The position numbers were made by a program, and so were the translations under genes. Positions 51,770-60,878 of a DNA stretch of 64,000 nt are shown here, piece after piece. Below the pieces are notes generated by a model, which had not been told where the DNA came from, did no database searches, and saw only the letters and a program-made list of their open reading frames with translations. The DNA comes from Guptibacillus hwajinpoensis (GTDB lineage Bacteria > Bacillota > Bacilli > Bacillales > Bacillaceae_O). Numbering within the stretch: position 1 is the first letter of the stretch; each line of letters opens with the position of its first letter. The stretch lies in assembly GCA_016841765.1 (NCBI GenBank), contig JAENYN010000001.1, positions 1 to 64,000 on the forward strand, given 5' to 3'.

Positions 51770-52690
51770 TCATTTTTTCTCATACTTCAACTGCATCAAA
51801 ATCCCCTGCTCATAATTCCCAAATTTCGGCCCGAACAAATTCATCCCGCCAGCATTCTCAGCATCGTCCTTCACTCCAATTTTAAAGGAGATATACGGCT
51901 GTTCACCGATCACCAAATCGTCCAAAGTAATGCTATTCTCAACTTTAGATCCATCAATAAAACAACCATCCTTTGTTACTTTCCATTGCTTCAACATCCC
52001 ATATTGGGTGTAGTTTGTTCTCCACCACTTAGGTGTGAGCAAACCTCGTTCACCGCCAAAGTCACTCGGTGATGTCCATGTCCCCACCTCGCGGCCATTC
52101 ACCCAGGCGGTGATGTCGGACGGCCAATCCATTTTATAGTTGGGCGCTTCCGAACAAACCTCGGCGCTGAATTCAATTTCCTTTGCTTGATATCCATCGG
52201 GAATACGGTTTGGAAACCGGTATTCCACATAACCGCCCCTGAAAAAGAGCAGCTGGGCATTTTTTCGTTCCGGCTCGTAAAAAGACCGCGGATCATCCTG
52301 CATTCCGATATAGTCTTCCTCACTGACCAACCCGCAGTTCGGGACAACAAAGCAATCCAGATAGTCTCCAATGGGCATATCGAAGCTGATTTCCTGAGAG
52401 TCTGCCGTCATGTCATCTGAGAACAAATCGATGACAATCTGGTCATAATTGATAGCGCTCACTTTCTGGGTCCCTCTTCCCGGCACGAGCTCGGTTACAA
52501 TCAAACCTACCTCCTCCAACTTGTTGACATGCGACGCTGTCGTTGAAAAAGGCAGGTCCAATTTTTCTTTTAATTCGTTGACATTATGAGGTTTTTCACT
52601 AAGTATCTTCAACATATCGATCCGCGTCTGATTAGCAAGCGCCTTGCTGATCGAAAGCATATTATCAAAGGATAACTGTAAACTTTTCAC
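51770..52690 (-). CDS. ArsR-type regulator of the GH2 locus
   Basis: Regulator of 306 residues. A winged-helix ArsR-like domain occupies about residues 8-75 (SKALANQTRIDMLKILSEKPHNVNELKEKL, then TTASHVNKLEEVGL). The remaining 230 residues form a beta-rich, tryptophan-containing domain (DWPSDITAWVNGREVGTW, PKWWRTNYTQYG) that looks like a carbohydrate-binding sandwich and is seen in long ArsR proteins of Bacilli near glycosidase genes. No metal-binding ELCVCD motif is present, so a sugar ligand is more likely than a metal. Start is GTG at 52690, with AGGTGG upstream. It follows the symporter gene by 96 bases and has its own promoter. Confidence 0.8.
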   Translation of the reverse strand: MKSLQLSFDNMLSISKALANQTRIDMLKILSEKPHNVNELKEKLDLPFSTTASHVNKLEEVGLIVTELVPGRGTQKVSAINYDQIVIDLFSDDMTADSQEISFDMPIGDYLDCFVVPNCGLVSEEDYIGMQDDPRSFYEPERKNAQLLFFRGGYVEYRFPNRIPDGYQAKEIEFSAEVCSEAPNYKMDWPSDITAWVNGREVGTWTSPSDFGGERGLLTPKWWRTNYTQYGMLKQWKVTKDGCFIDGSKVENSITLDDLVIGEQPYISFKIGVKDDAENAGGMNLFGPKFGNYEQGILMQLKYEKK

Positions 52691-52705
52691 TACGCCACCA
52701 CCTGT

Positions 52706-52740
52706 GAATCTGCATATTCTTCCCTCATTATAGCAGATTC
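52706..52740 (-). promoter_or_regulatory. Promoter of the ArsR-type gene flanked by an inverted repeat
   Basis: GAATCTGC (52706-52713) and GCAGATTC (52733-52740) form a perfect 8-bp inverted repeat around a perfect minus-strand TATAAT (52732-52727). A good -35 box is not evident. It is a probable autoregulatory operator. Confidence 0.6.
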
Positions 52741-52786
52741 AAGCGACTGTCCTGACAGCTTTATTCTGCAGCATCTGATGACTTTG

Positions 52787-54169
52787 TTACATTTGTTCTT
52801 TCAGTCTTCTTTGTTCCAACTTCTCAACAACATCATTGTACTCTTCTTCCGTATAGGAATAGAAATACATGACGATCAGGCGAATCAAGGAACCAAGAGC
52901 CGGCAAGAGGGCAACCACGAAGAATAACGCGTCCATTGTAGCCTCTGTCTGACCCTGATTTGGCGCATAATTAATCCAGGTTAAAATGACACCGGTTAAA
53001 CCGCCGGCAATCGCCACGGATAGTTTTCCGGTAAACGTCTGTCCTGAAAAGGTAATCGCCTCGTTCCTTTTCCCGGTCTTTAATTCTGTGTACTCAATTG
53101 TTTCAGCCAGCATTGAAGAAATTAACGGGCCAGTGGCGGTGTATAAAAGCATCGTAATGGCAATGAATACAAACGACACAATGACACTGGAGTAACCGAA
53201 CGAAAACCATACAATCCGGACTGCGATATCCATAGTGACAATCGCCATCAACAAATGTTTTTTCTTGAATCTCCTTGTCAGGGACGGGATGACAAAGAAT
53301 CCCACGGTGCTTGCCAAACTGATGATCCCGAAGATTGACATTAATGAAGCGTTTCCAAGATTGTACGTAAAGAAGAAGACATTCAGGCCTTGCGTGATGT
53401 TCATGAACACGTTACTGAAAAAGACAACCAGTACGAAGAACATCGGCTTATTTGCCCGCACAGCCCGTACCGCATCCGATAACTTCACTTTCGTTTTCGG
53501 AGGCTCGACCCGTTCTTTCGTATTTTTAAAACCGTTAAGCATAATCGGCACCGCAAAAACCATTAATACAGTAGTCGCAAGGAAATATCCCTGGCCAAGA
53601 TCTCCCTGGCCGAGCCATTCAGCCAGTGGAACGAACACAACCGGAGAGAGCCCGATTCCGGCGAAGACGCCCATGTTGGCATAGGTGATAAGCTTTGTGC
53701 GCTCCTGCGCATCCTGGCTCATGACAGTGGACAGCGACCAATACGGAACATCCGAAACGGTATAAATCATTCCCCAGAGGATGTAGGTTCCTCCGGCAAA
53801 TAAAATTTTCCCCGTATTACTGAGCCCATCCAGCGGAAGGAAAACAACAATCGTGATTAACGCAACCAAAAAGGGCATGTACTTTAAATAAGGACGGAAC
53901 TTTCCGTGTTTTGAATGGAGCGTGTCCATGACCGACGCCATCATCGGATCATTTATCGCATCCCATGTGCGCGCAATCAAGAAAATCATACTGGCTGCAG
54001 CAGCTGAAATGCCTAAAATATCGGTGTAGAAGAACAGAACATAAGAACCTACCAAACCAAAACTGATACACTGCGCAAAACCGTACCCAAAATAAGAGGC
54101 AATTTCCTTCTTTGATATCCCTTCTTGCTTGTCCACCTTCTTGGAAGCCAACGCTGTTGCTGTCTCCAT
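52787..54169 (-). CDS. GPH-family glycoside-cation symporter
   Basis: Twelve-helix membrane transporter of 460 residues in the glycoside-pentoside-hexuronide:cation symporter family (MelB, UidB, YicJ). Family marks include FGYGFAQCISFGLVGSYVLFFYTD near the N terminus, the ARTWDAINDPMMASVMD motif (about 66-82) and SVPYWSL-like DVPYWSLSTVMSQD (about 143). It would import a glycoside with Na+ or H+. It lies 19 bases downstream of the GH2 gene in the same operon, so the GH2 substrate is probably its cargo. Confidence 0.9.
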   Translation of the reverse strand: METATALASKKVDKQEGISKKEIASYFGYGFAQCISFGLVGSYVLFFYTDILGISAAAASMIFLIARTWDAINDPMMASVMDTLHSKHGKFRPYLKYMPFLVALITIVVFLPLDGLSNTGKILFAGGTYILWGMIYTVSDVPYWSLSTVMSQDAQERTKLITYANMGVFAGIGLSPVVFVPLAEWLGQGDLGQGYFLATTVLMVFAVPIMLNGFKNTKERVEPPKTKVKLSDAVRAVRANKPMFFVLVVFFSNVFMNITQGLNVFFFTYNLGNASLMSIFGIISLASTVGFFVIPSLTRRFKKKHLLMAIVTMDIAVRIVWFSFGYSSVIVSFVFIAITMLLYTATGPLISSMLAETIEYTELKTGKRNEAITFSGQTFTGKLSVAIAGGLTGVILTWINYAPNQGQTEATMDALFFVVALLPALGSLIRLIVMYFYSYTEEEYNDVVEKLEQRRLKEQM

Positions 54170-54187
54170 GTTTCAACCTCCTCAATA

Positions 54188-55987
54188 TTATTCAAATACA
54201 AAGCCGCTGGACTGTGTGGCAATGATTTTTCTGACCTTTTCCGGTTCAAATTTGTACTCATGATTATGATTCAACAGACCATTCACTTCCTGCTCAACAT
54301 CCGTCAGCTGGGTGTAACAAAACCCTTGTACGGCCGCAGTATCCCTTATCACGCCTGTTAGTTTCTCCATCCGGTCAAGTACTTCTTCCGGAGATTCCGG
54401 CCTCGTTCCGTATCCCCAGTCATCGCTGCGGGCAGTACCATATGCGATTCCGCCATACTCACTGATGATGACCGGTTCACCTTGATAGCGGTAACCCTTC
54501 GCATAGTTTTGCTTACAACTGGTCTGGGATGGGCTGCCATTTACAAATGCCTCTTTTTCCCGGTAGCTATCCCGCATAGATTCTGCATCGGAATTATAGT
54601 CGTGGATTGTTAGAATGTCAGTCAGTGTATGTTCCCACCCATCGTTTCCGACGACAAGCCTTGTCGGGTCGTGGGCTTTAGCTTGATAGTATAAAGCGTT
54701 TACAAAGTTTTGCTGATCTTTGCGGTGATAAATTTCGTTCACGCCCCATGATTCGTTCATGAGTGTGTAAATAATGACCGACGGATGGTTATAATGCTTC
54801 TCAATCATTTTCCGGGACTCTTGCATCATCCGGCCCATCGACGTTTTCGAAAACCGGAAGCTGCTTGGCATCTCGGCCCACATCACCAGTCCCAATCGGT
54901 CACACCAGTACATATAGCGTCTGTCTCCGATGGTTTGATGGCGCCTGACTCCGTTGAATCCCATCTCTTTTACTTTCCTCAAGTCAGCTTCCATCTGTTC
55001 TGATGTTGCCGTCATAAGCGATCCCGGATAGTAGCCCTGATCGAGAATGAGTTTCTGATAAAACGTTTCCCGGTTCAAAAGAATTCTGTGGCCGTCTACT
55101 TCAATGCTTCTCATGCCAAAATAGCTATCTACCTGATCAATGATGCTGTCATTATCTTTTACAGTGAAACGGATATCATATAAATTCGGTGTATCGGGAG
55201 ACCAGTAAAACACCCGGAAGTCCGCCTGATCAGACTGGACATTGACAGTAAGCTCAATGGAATGCTGATTTGGCTTCACCCATGTGCCGGCAGTGGTAAT
55301 CCATTCCTCTTGAAAAAACACTTCCGCTTCCACATAAACAGGATGCTGATGGCCGTGCAGCAGCCCTTCAATATGAAGGGAGGCATCTTCAAGCTTTGGC
55401 GTCATCCTGACTTCCTGCAGATGGATGGGAGCCACTTCCTCCAACCAGACAGGCTGCCAGATCCCGGTGCTCCGTGTATACCAGCATAGGAAGTTATCGG
55501 CCTTCCACGATTGTTTGCCAATCGGCTGTTCGACACTGTTGTCATCCTGGACCCGGACTGTAATGACATTTTCTCCATCTGTTAACGCCGGGCTGATCAG
55601 AAAACTGAAAGGCGTATGCCCTCCCTCGTGTTCTCCAATAAATTGCCCATTCACCCAAACTTTCGTAACGTAATCCACAGCCTCAAAATGAAGATACAGT
55701 TCGTTAAGCGACTTCTCCCACTTGAATGACTTCTCATACCAGACGACCTGATGGGGGCGGTGATCATTCACCCCGGACTTTTCACTTTGATAAACATAAG
55801 GGACTTGTATTTCCCCATCAAGGAATCCTCCCTTGAACCACCCTGCAGTTTCACCAAGATTGTGGTCATCAAACTGAAATTTCCATGTCCCATTTAAATC
55901 GAACCAGCTATCCCGCCGAAACTGCGGCCTGGGATAATCTGCCGTCCGGCTATCCCTCTTTTCTAGCAGAGGTTTTGCATCAATCAT
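54188..55987 (-). CDS. GH2 family glycoside hydrolase (beta-galactosidase/beta-glucuronidase-like)
   Basis: Cytoplasmic retaining glycosidase of 599 residues. Domains: N-terminal jelly roll (about 25-185, LNGTWKFQFDD and WVNGQFIGEHEGGHTPF), Ig-like middle (190-300), TIM barrel (300-599). Acid/base Glu is E412 in MNESWG and the nucleophile E510 in ISEYGG. It is shorter than LacZ and close in size to beta-glucuronidase and to short Bacillus GH2 enzymes; the glycone cannot be decided. ATG at 55987 (AAGGTGG seven bases upstream, product starts like its family) is preferred to the frame start at 56065. First gene of the operon with the GPH symporter. Confidence 0.88.
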   Translation of the reverse strand: MIDAKPLLEKRDSRTADYPRPQFRRDSWFDLNGTWKFQFDDHNLGETAGWFKGGFLDGEIQVPYVYQSEKSGVNDHRPHQVVWYEKSFKWEKSLNELYLHFEAVDYVTKVWVNGQFIGEHEGGHTPFSFLISPALTDGENVITVRVQDDNSVEQPIGKQSWKADNFLCWYTRSTGIWQPVWLEEVAPIHLQEVRMTPKLEDASLHIEGLLHGHQHPVYVEAEVFFQEEWITTAGTWVKPNQHSIELTVNVQSDQADFRVFYWSPDTPNLYDIRFTVKDNDSIIDQVDSYFGMRSIEVDGHRILLNRETFYQKLILDQGYYPGSLMTATSEQMEADLRKVKEMGFNGVRRHQTIGDRRYMYWCDRLGLVMWAEMPSSFRFSKTSMGRMMQESRKMIEKHYNHPSVIIYTLMNESWGVNEIYHRKDQQNFVNALYYQAKAHDPTRLVVGNDGWEHTLTDILTIHDYNSDAESMRDSYREKEAFVNGSPSQTSCKQNYAKGYRYQGEPVIISEYGGIAYGTARSDDWGYGTRPESPEEVLDRMEKLTGVIRDTAAVQGFCYTQLTDVEQEVNGLLNHNHEYKFEPEKVRKIIATQSSGFVFE

Positions 55988-56069
55988 CACGGTACCACCT
56001 TCTTCATTGCAGCTTTTGTTGTTATAAAAATGACTTCCTCGCCCCTGTTTAGAAAGGGCTTTCATAATC

Positions 56070-56079
56070 TATACGTATA
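56070..56079. promoter_or_regulatory. Palindrome upstream of the GH2 operon
   Basis: TATACGTATA, a perfect 10-bp palindrome just downstream of an AT-rich promoter-like stretch (TTGTAA, 17 bases, TAATAA on the minus strand). Possible operator; binder unknown. Confidence 0.35.
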
Positions 56080-56099
56080 TTATTACATCAAATGTGGTT

Positions 56100-56498
56100 A
56101 TATTACAAGTTTTTTTGTTATAAAATTTTCGAAAAACAGGGGCCGTTTCAGCTGCCGCCGCAGAACCATCCCCTTAAAAAGAAAAGAGCCGTTTTTATGA
56201 TGTTGAGTGAAAGGGGGTCTAACCAAGAAAAAGAGGGCGTCAAGCATAGATAAAGCAGGCGGTTGATAGATAGGTACTATTGTGAGGTAAGTTATAAAAT
56301 GTCGGATTTTTTACTCTTGTATCAAATAATACTGGCGCTTCCCAGGTAAATTTGCAAAACCTCGCATTGGAGATAAAACACGAGCAATTGCTCATTTAAT
56401 TTAAAAAGAGCCAATGGAATTTTCTCCATCAGCTCATGAGTATTGATATCCGGAAGCCCGCACTTGCATTCACAAGACAGGTGATTCTTTACCCTGCT
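56100..56498. other. Intergenic region without a recognised gene
   Basis: About 400 bases. No frame with a ribosome site on either strand. It contains a short GCAGAACCATCCCC segment of the type that recurs near 35640 and 37720 as part of decayed GGGACGGTTCT-like repeats, and nothing else assignable. Confidence 0.4.
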
Positions 56499-56996
56499 TC
56501 ATTCTCCTGCTTCGTCCCATGTACGATACATCTTTATAACCTTGCACTTCACTTTTCCTGAAGGAACTGACAAAGTCGTTTCTTCGCCAGTTTTTAATCC
56601 TATCAACTTCATCGCAATTGGTGTACCGTAGAAAAGTTTGTTTTCCTCGATATTCGATTCACCGTATCCTACGATTTCATATATTTCTTGTTCTGTAAAA
56701 TCTGGATACTCAAACGAACATTTGACGATCGACCCAATATCGACTTCTTCAGTGTTACGCACCTCAAACTTGATCAATTCAGCAGTCTTATACGTATTTT
56801 TGACTTCTTGAATGCGTTCTTCCAATATCCGTTCTTCCTGCTCTAATTTATGAAAATTAGGATTGGCTAGCTTATCGTCGCCACAAGCATGATAGGCACT
56901 ATTTTTATCCATCCGCACCTGCTTTAAACGTTTTTCAAAATCAGCTATTTGCTGAAGAATCAATTGCTCACCCTTAGGTGTGATTTTAACTGGCAT
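56499..56996 (-). CDS. GreA/GreB-family protein
   Basis: Protein of 165 residues with the Gre layout: N-terminal coiled coil (about 8-75) and a C-terminal FKBP-like domain (about 80-160, EEVDIGSIVKCSF and SPIGMALIGL-like GTPIAMKLIGLKTGEE). Gre factors bind the RNA polymerase secondary channel and rescue backtracked complexes. At the coiled-coil tip the usual GDxxENAEY is replaced by GDDKLANPNF: one acidic residue is kept, the Glu is lost. Cleavage activity may therefore be weak and another polymerase-related role is possible. Start supported by AAAGGAGA. It is not the housekeeping greA by context; monocistronic. Confidence 0.8.
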   Translation of the reverse strand: MPVKITPKGEQLILQQIADFEKRLKQVRMDKNSAYHACGDDKLANPNFHKLEQEERILEERIQEVKNTYKTAELIKFEVRNTEEVDIGSIVKCSFEYPDFTEQEIYEIVGYGESNIEENKLFYGTPIAMKLIGLKTGEETTLSVPSGKVKCKVIKMYRTWDEAGE

Positions 56997-57107
56997 ACTG
57001 TTCTCCTTTACTCTTTAGGCAGATATTTTTCTTCTCAAAAACAGTATCACCACCCCGAGTATGCCGAATTCCAGAAATCCGGCATATCTCGGGATGTGAC
57101 AGGCACT

Positions 57108-60100
57108 CTAAATACTAAGCAACTCCCGAATATCCTCTTCATTCAAACTCGATATCATCTTCTCACCAGGCTGGATGATCGTACCGATTAATTCCTTCTT
57201 CTTCTGCTGGAGTTCGTGGATTTTTTCTTCGATCGTGCCTTCTGCGATCAGGCGGAAGACCTGGACGACTTTTTTCTGGCCCATGCGGTGGGCGCGGCCG
57301 GCGGCCTGTTCCTCGACGGCCGGGTTCCACCATAGGTCGTATAAAATGACTGTGTCTGCGCCTGTCAAGTTGAGGCCTGTCCCACCAGCTTTCAAGGAAA
57401 TGAGGAAGACGTCGTTTTCGCCGTTGTTGAACCGTTCGGCCATTTCGACCCTTTCCTGTGATTTCGTGTTTCCGTCGATATAAAAGACAGAAATCCCCCT
57501 GCTTTCCATGTCGGCTTTGATCATTTTAAGCATGGAAGAAAATTGGGAGAACACGAGAATGCGCTGGTTGTTGGCAAGTGATGTATCGACCAGTTCCTGC
57601 AGCTCAAGCATTTTTCCAGAGTCGCCTTCATAGTTTTCAAGAAACAGGGAGGGATGGCAGCAGATTTGCCGAAGTCTCGTCAGTCCAGCAAGGATTTTCA
57701 TCCTGCTTTTCTGGAATCCTTCCTCCTCGATCGCTTCCATTGTTTCTCCTTTGATTTTATCAAGATACCCCAGATACAATTTCTTTTGTTCACTTGTCAG
57801 CTCTGATGTGTGGATGGACTCGATTTTATCCGGCAGCTCGCTTAACACGTCCTGTTTCATCCGCCGTAAAATAAACGGGCGGCTCATGCGGGCAATCCGG
57901 TCATGGGACATTTTTTTGAACTCCCTTTTAGCCGGGAAAAATCCGGGCATGATCGCATCAAAAAGCGACCATAGTTCATCAAGGGAATTCTCAATCGGTG
58001 TGCCGCTCAGTGCAAACCGTTTAGCGGCCGGGATGGCTTTGATCGTCTTCGCCGTTTTGGTCGCACTGTTTTTGATGGCCTGCGCTTCATCCAGGATCAT
58101 GCTGGAAAATGACTGTTTTTTATAGATTTGAGAATCCCGCCTGACTAACGGATACGAAGTGATAATGACATCGGCAGCAGCCGCATTCTCGAGCAATGAT
58201 TCGCGTTCTGTTTTCGTACCTGCAGCCACCTGCACTTTCAGATCAGGAGCGAACGCTGAAAACTCATTTTTCCAGTTATACACCAGAGAGGCCGGCGCAA
58301 CGATAAGGGCAGGCTTGTCCGCCGTATTTCCATCTTCCAATTCGGAAAGCAGGAACGTGATGCTCTGTATCGTTTTGCCAAGCCCCATATCATCAGCAAG
58401 GATGCCCCCGAAATGGTAACTGCCAAGTGCTTTCAGCCATTGAAATCCGGTATGCTGATAGTCACGCAAGTCCGCATTCAACGTCCGCGGAACTGGATAT
58501 TCATTTTGCACCGGATTCTTTATAGAGTCGATGAGCTGGCGCAGTTGTTTGTTATATTTCGCCTCCGTGCTGATTCCAGCTGCTTCATCAACCTGAAGGC
58601 TCCGATAAGCAGGCAGCTGGACAGTCCCCTCCTCCAGGTCTTCGGGAGCCAGATCGAATTCCCCAAAGAATTCCGCCATATGCTGGATTGTATCGCTTTC
58701 GAGGTCAATGAAAGCACCATCACTCAGCCGGTGATAGCGGCGTTTCTCCACAGCCGCCTGAAGGAGCCGGCGGATGTCTCCCTCGGTAATGTTTTCACTT
58801 CTGAAACTCACAGATAGCAGGCCGTTGTCCTCTTCAAGCGCGATTTCCATTTTCGGCAGCCGCTGTTTTGTTTGAATAAGGTTTTCGGCTGCATCGGTCA
58901 TGTACACCTCCGCTTCATCTTGGAAACGGGGAAGGACCTCGAACAAAAATCGGTACATGCTGTCGTCATCGTCAAGATACAATTCCTTCCGGTTCAACAT
59001 GAATTGACCGTCTTCCAAAAGGTGAATCAATTCCTTTTCCTTTGCGGGATCCCGCAGCAAAATACCATTTTCCGGCAGTTCCGGTTTTTGGTCTTCAACA
59101 GGGTTTATGACCGTTTTCCCGTAGTGGAATTCGAGTTTCGCCTTCAGCATGCCGTCCTGATAATCAAGATACAGGCGAGCCGTTAACGGTACGTCGATGA
59201 TTTCATCGGAAACATTTTCGGATATATCCAGCGTCCCCACTTTCTTTAAGGCAGGGATCGCGTGAGAAACAAAGGAATGGATCTCCCGTGGGGAAATCGA
59301 CATTTTGGAACCGGCATGGGGCAGCTTCTTCTTCATTTCCTCCACGATGGCCTGCTGCTCGCGTGACAGGCCATAAAAGCAATTGCCGGACAATAACAGT
59401 CCATATTTAGGCAGATACAACGAGTCTTTGAAAAAGTCGAGGTTCAGAGCATATTCCCGGTCATTTTTCTCGAGTGAAAATGAAAATGGCGATTCATTTT
59501 CCACCCATTGTAAAGGTTCTGGGGCGCCGGTGCGGCCGGCAAATGCACAGTCGTTTTTCACCAACAGGGGGAACAGCCTTTTTATAAACGCGGGAGGAAC
59601 GATCATTTCCTTCGGAGTTGCACTCCTGGATGAATAGTAATAATCGGCATTATAAAAGGCATCGGTCTGGATGATTTCACTGATCAACATGAATATTTCG
59701 CGGTCGGCTTCACGGAAGGTATGGACGGCAGGGTTGCCGCGGAAGTTTTTCGTGAATTCGTGTTCTTCCCCATTTTGAATATTACGGATAAAATCCTTCA
59801 CGTCCTTTACGACATACGGCCTGCTTTCACCAACTTTCATGGTGAGTGCCAGCATGAAGTTTTCCCACCCGTGCTCGTGCAGTTTCAGAGTATATTCCAC
59901 ATTCAGCGGCGTTTTGTCCGCTTTCTGGCGGGTTTCTGCCTGTTCAAAACCTGAAAAAGCCTGAATTAGCCTATTTGCCTCGGTGTTCGGCTCCTCCGTT
60001 TTTGCGGCAAGGTCATGAACGCTCTTTTTATTGGCCAGCTTGAGCAGCACCGCAACTTCATGTTTGCATTTCCCGTACTTTTCATAAGCGGGGCAGTCGC

Positions 60101-60299
60101 AATGAAGGAGCAGAATATCGTCTGCGAATTCGATCTCGACATTATATAAGTCGCTGCCGATCACTCTGCCGCGCCACGTATCGCCCTTTGTATCAGCCTT
60201 TTGCAAAGAGAGCACACGGCCCTGCTGGAAATACGATTTTCCTTTCCGGAAAACTGCCGGCGAGAACTCCTTCCGAATGTCCTCTTCTGTTATTAACAT
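57108..60299 (-). CDS. SNF2-family helicase with SWIM zinc finger
   Basis: Large DNA-dependent ATPase of 1063 residues. A SWIM finger lies near residues 85-105 (HCDCPAYEKYGKCKHE, CxCx-n-CxH). After a 450-residue middle region comes the SNF2 ATPase: motif I DDMGLGKTIQS (about 640), motif II LDEAQAIKN, motif III LSGTPIEN, and the C-terminal helicase lobe with SQFSSML and QAAGRAHRMGQ (motif VI). Such proteins are common in Bacillus (YwqA type) and probably remodel nucleoprotein or help polymerase recycling; exact role unknown. ATG at 60299 is preferred (AAGGA nine bases upstream) over ATG 60308, which would sit one base from it. Confidence 0.9.
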   Translation of the reverse strand: MLITEEDIRKEFSPAVFRKGKSYFQQGRVLSLQKADTKGDTWRGRVIGSDLYNVEIEFADDILLLHCDCPAYEKYGKCKHEVAVLLKLANKKSVHDLAAKTEEPNTEANRLIQAFSGFEQAETRQKADKTPLNVEYTLKLHEHGWENFMLALTMKVGESRPYVVKDVKDFIRNIQNGEEHEFTKNFRGNPAVHTFREADREIFMLISEIIQTDAFYNADYYYSSRSATPKEMIVPPAFIKRLFPLLVKNDCAFAGRTGAPEPLQWVENESPFSFSLEKNDREYALNLDFFKDSLYLPKYGLLLSGNCFYGLSREQQAIVEEMKKKLPHAGSKMSISPREIHSFVSHAIPALKKVGTLDISENVSDEIIDVPLTARLYLDYQDGMLKAKLEFHYGKTVINPVEDQKPELPENGILLRDPAKEKELIHLLEDGQFMLNRKELYLDDDDSMYRFLFEVLPRFQDEAEVYMTDAAENLIQTKQRLPKMEIALEEDNGLLSVSFRSENITEGDIRRLLQAAVEKRRYHRLSDGAFIDLESDTIQHMAEFFGEFDLAPEDLEEGTVQLPAYRSLQVDEAAGISTEAKYNKQLRQLIDSIKNPVQNEYPVPRTLNADLRDYQHTGFQWLKALGSYHFGGILADDMGLGKTIQSITFLLSELEDGNTADKPALIVAPASLVYNWKNEFSAFAPDLKVQVAAGTKTERESLLENAAAADVIITSYPLVRRDSQIYKKQSFSSMILDEAQAIKNSATKTAKTIKAIPAAKRFALSGTPIENSLDELWSLFDAIMPGFFPAKREFKKMSHDRIARMSRPFILRRMKQDVLSELPDKIESIHTSELTSEQKKLYLGYLDKIKGETMEAIEEEGFQKSRMKILAGLTRLRQICCHPSLFLENYEGDSGKMLELQELVDTSLANNQRILVFSQFSSMLKMIKADMESRGISVFYIDGNTKSQERVEMAERFNNGENDVFLISLKAGGTGLNLTGADTVILYDLWWNPAVEEQAAGRAHRMGQKKVVQVFRLIAEGTIEEKIHELQQKKKELIGTIIQPGEKMISSLNEEDIRELLSI

Positions 60300-60359
60300 C
60301 TCTCTCATTCCTTTTCTAGTGTCCGTTGCCTAAATTGACTTCCTTTATCACAACATCGT

Positions 60360-60731
60360 CTATTCAACTTTCCGTTTATGTACATAATGGGTCGCATAAC
60401 TCTTCTCAATCTGTTCGTTGCTGGATTTGCTGAATCGGAGATCAACTTTCCGCAGCCTCTCGCCCCAGCCTTTGTAGGCGGTGAACGACGGCTTCGCGCC
60501 CTGGTCACGGCACGCTTTACGGAATTCTTTCGCCGCAACATTAATTTTTGAGAGATTCATGCCGATGACGCGTTCAAGATAAGGCACCTGCCCCCTGCGC
60601 CATGCTTCATAGTCTTTCTGGCTGAGCTTGCCGATCTTCATGAACATATCAACCGCACTTGTGAAACCTTTTTCATGGAGCAACTCATTTGTTGCTGCCT
60701 TTACCCGTTTCGTAAGTTTTTCGTTATTCAT
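60360..60731 (-). CDS. Conserved hypothetical protein upstream of the SNF2 gene
   Basis: Basic protein of 123 residues without a named family that I can recall with certainty. It begins MNNEKLTKRVKAATNELLHE and contains a motif YEAWRRGQVPYLERVIGMNLSKI that looks like an adaptor or nucleic-acid-binding helix pair; it ends in a basic tail. ATG at 60731 follows AAAGGTG at nine bases, while the longer frame to 60773 has no ribosome site. It lies 60 bases before the SNF2 gene and may be cotranscribed, hinting at a DNA- or RNA-related job. Confidence 0.65.
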   Translation of the reverse strand: MNNEKLTKRVKAATNELLHEKGFTSAVDMFMKIGKLSQKDYEAWRRGQVPYLERVIGMNLSKINVAAKEFRKACRDQGAKPSFTAYKGWGERLRKVDLRFSKSSNEQIEKSYATHYVHKRKVE

Positions 60732-60833
60732 CACTACAAAACACCTTTTTATAATAAGTTTTACTTTATTCATTTTAGCTGAAAAAGGGAGTGACTGTCA
60801 CCTGGGATAAGGAACCTGTCCCTTCCCACAAAG

Positions 60834-60874
60834 AAAAAGCCTGCCATCCCCAATCTTTCAGGAAATGACAGGCT
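60834..60874 (-). terminator. Terminator of the ahpCF operon
   Basis: Stem AGCCTG / CAGGCT with partly paired extension, followed on the minus strand by TTTTTCTTT, right after the ahpF stop. Confidence 0.65.
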
Positions 60875-60878
60875 CACA

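Noticed and set aside
51587-60825. GGGACGG and GGGACAGGTTCC-like fragments (51587-51612, 60812-60825) as functional sites.
   Set aside because: They look like decayed pieces of scattered Bacillus repeats; no complete copy or consistent context was found.
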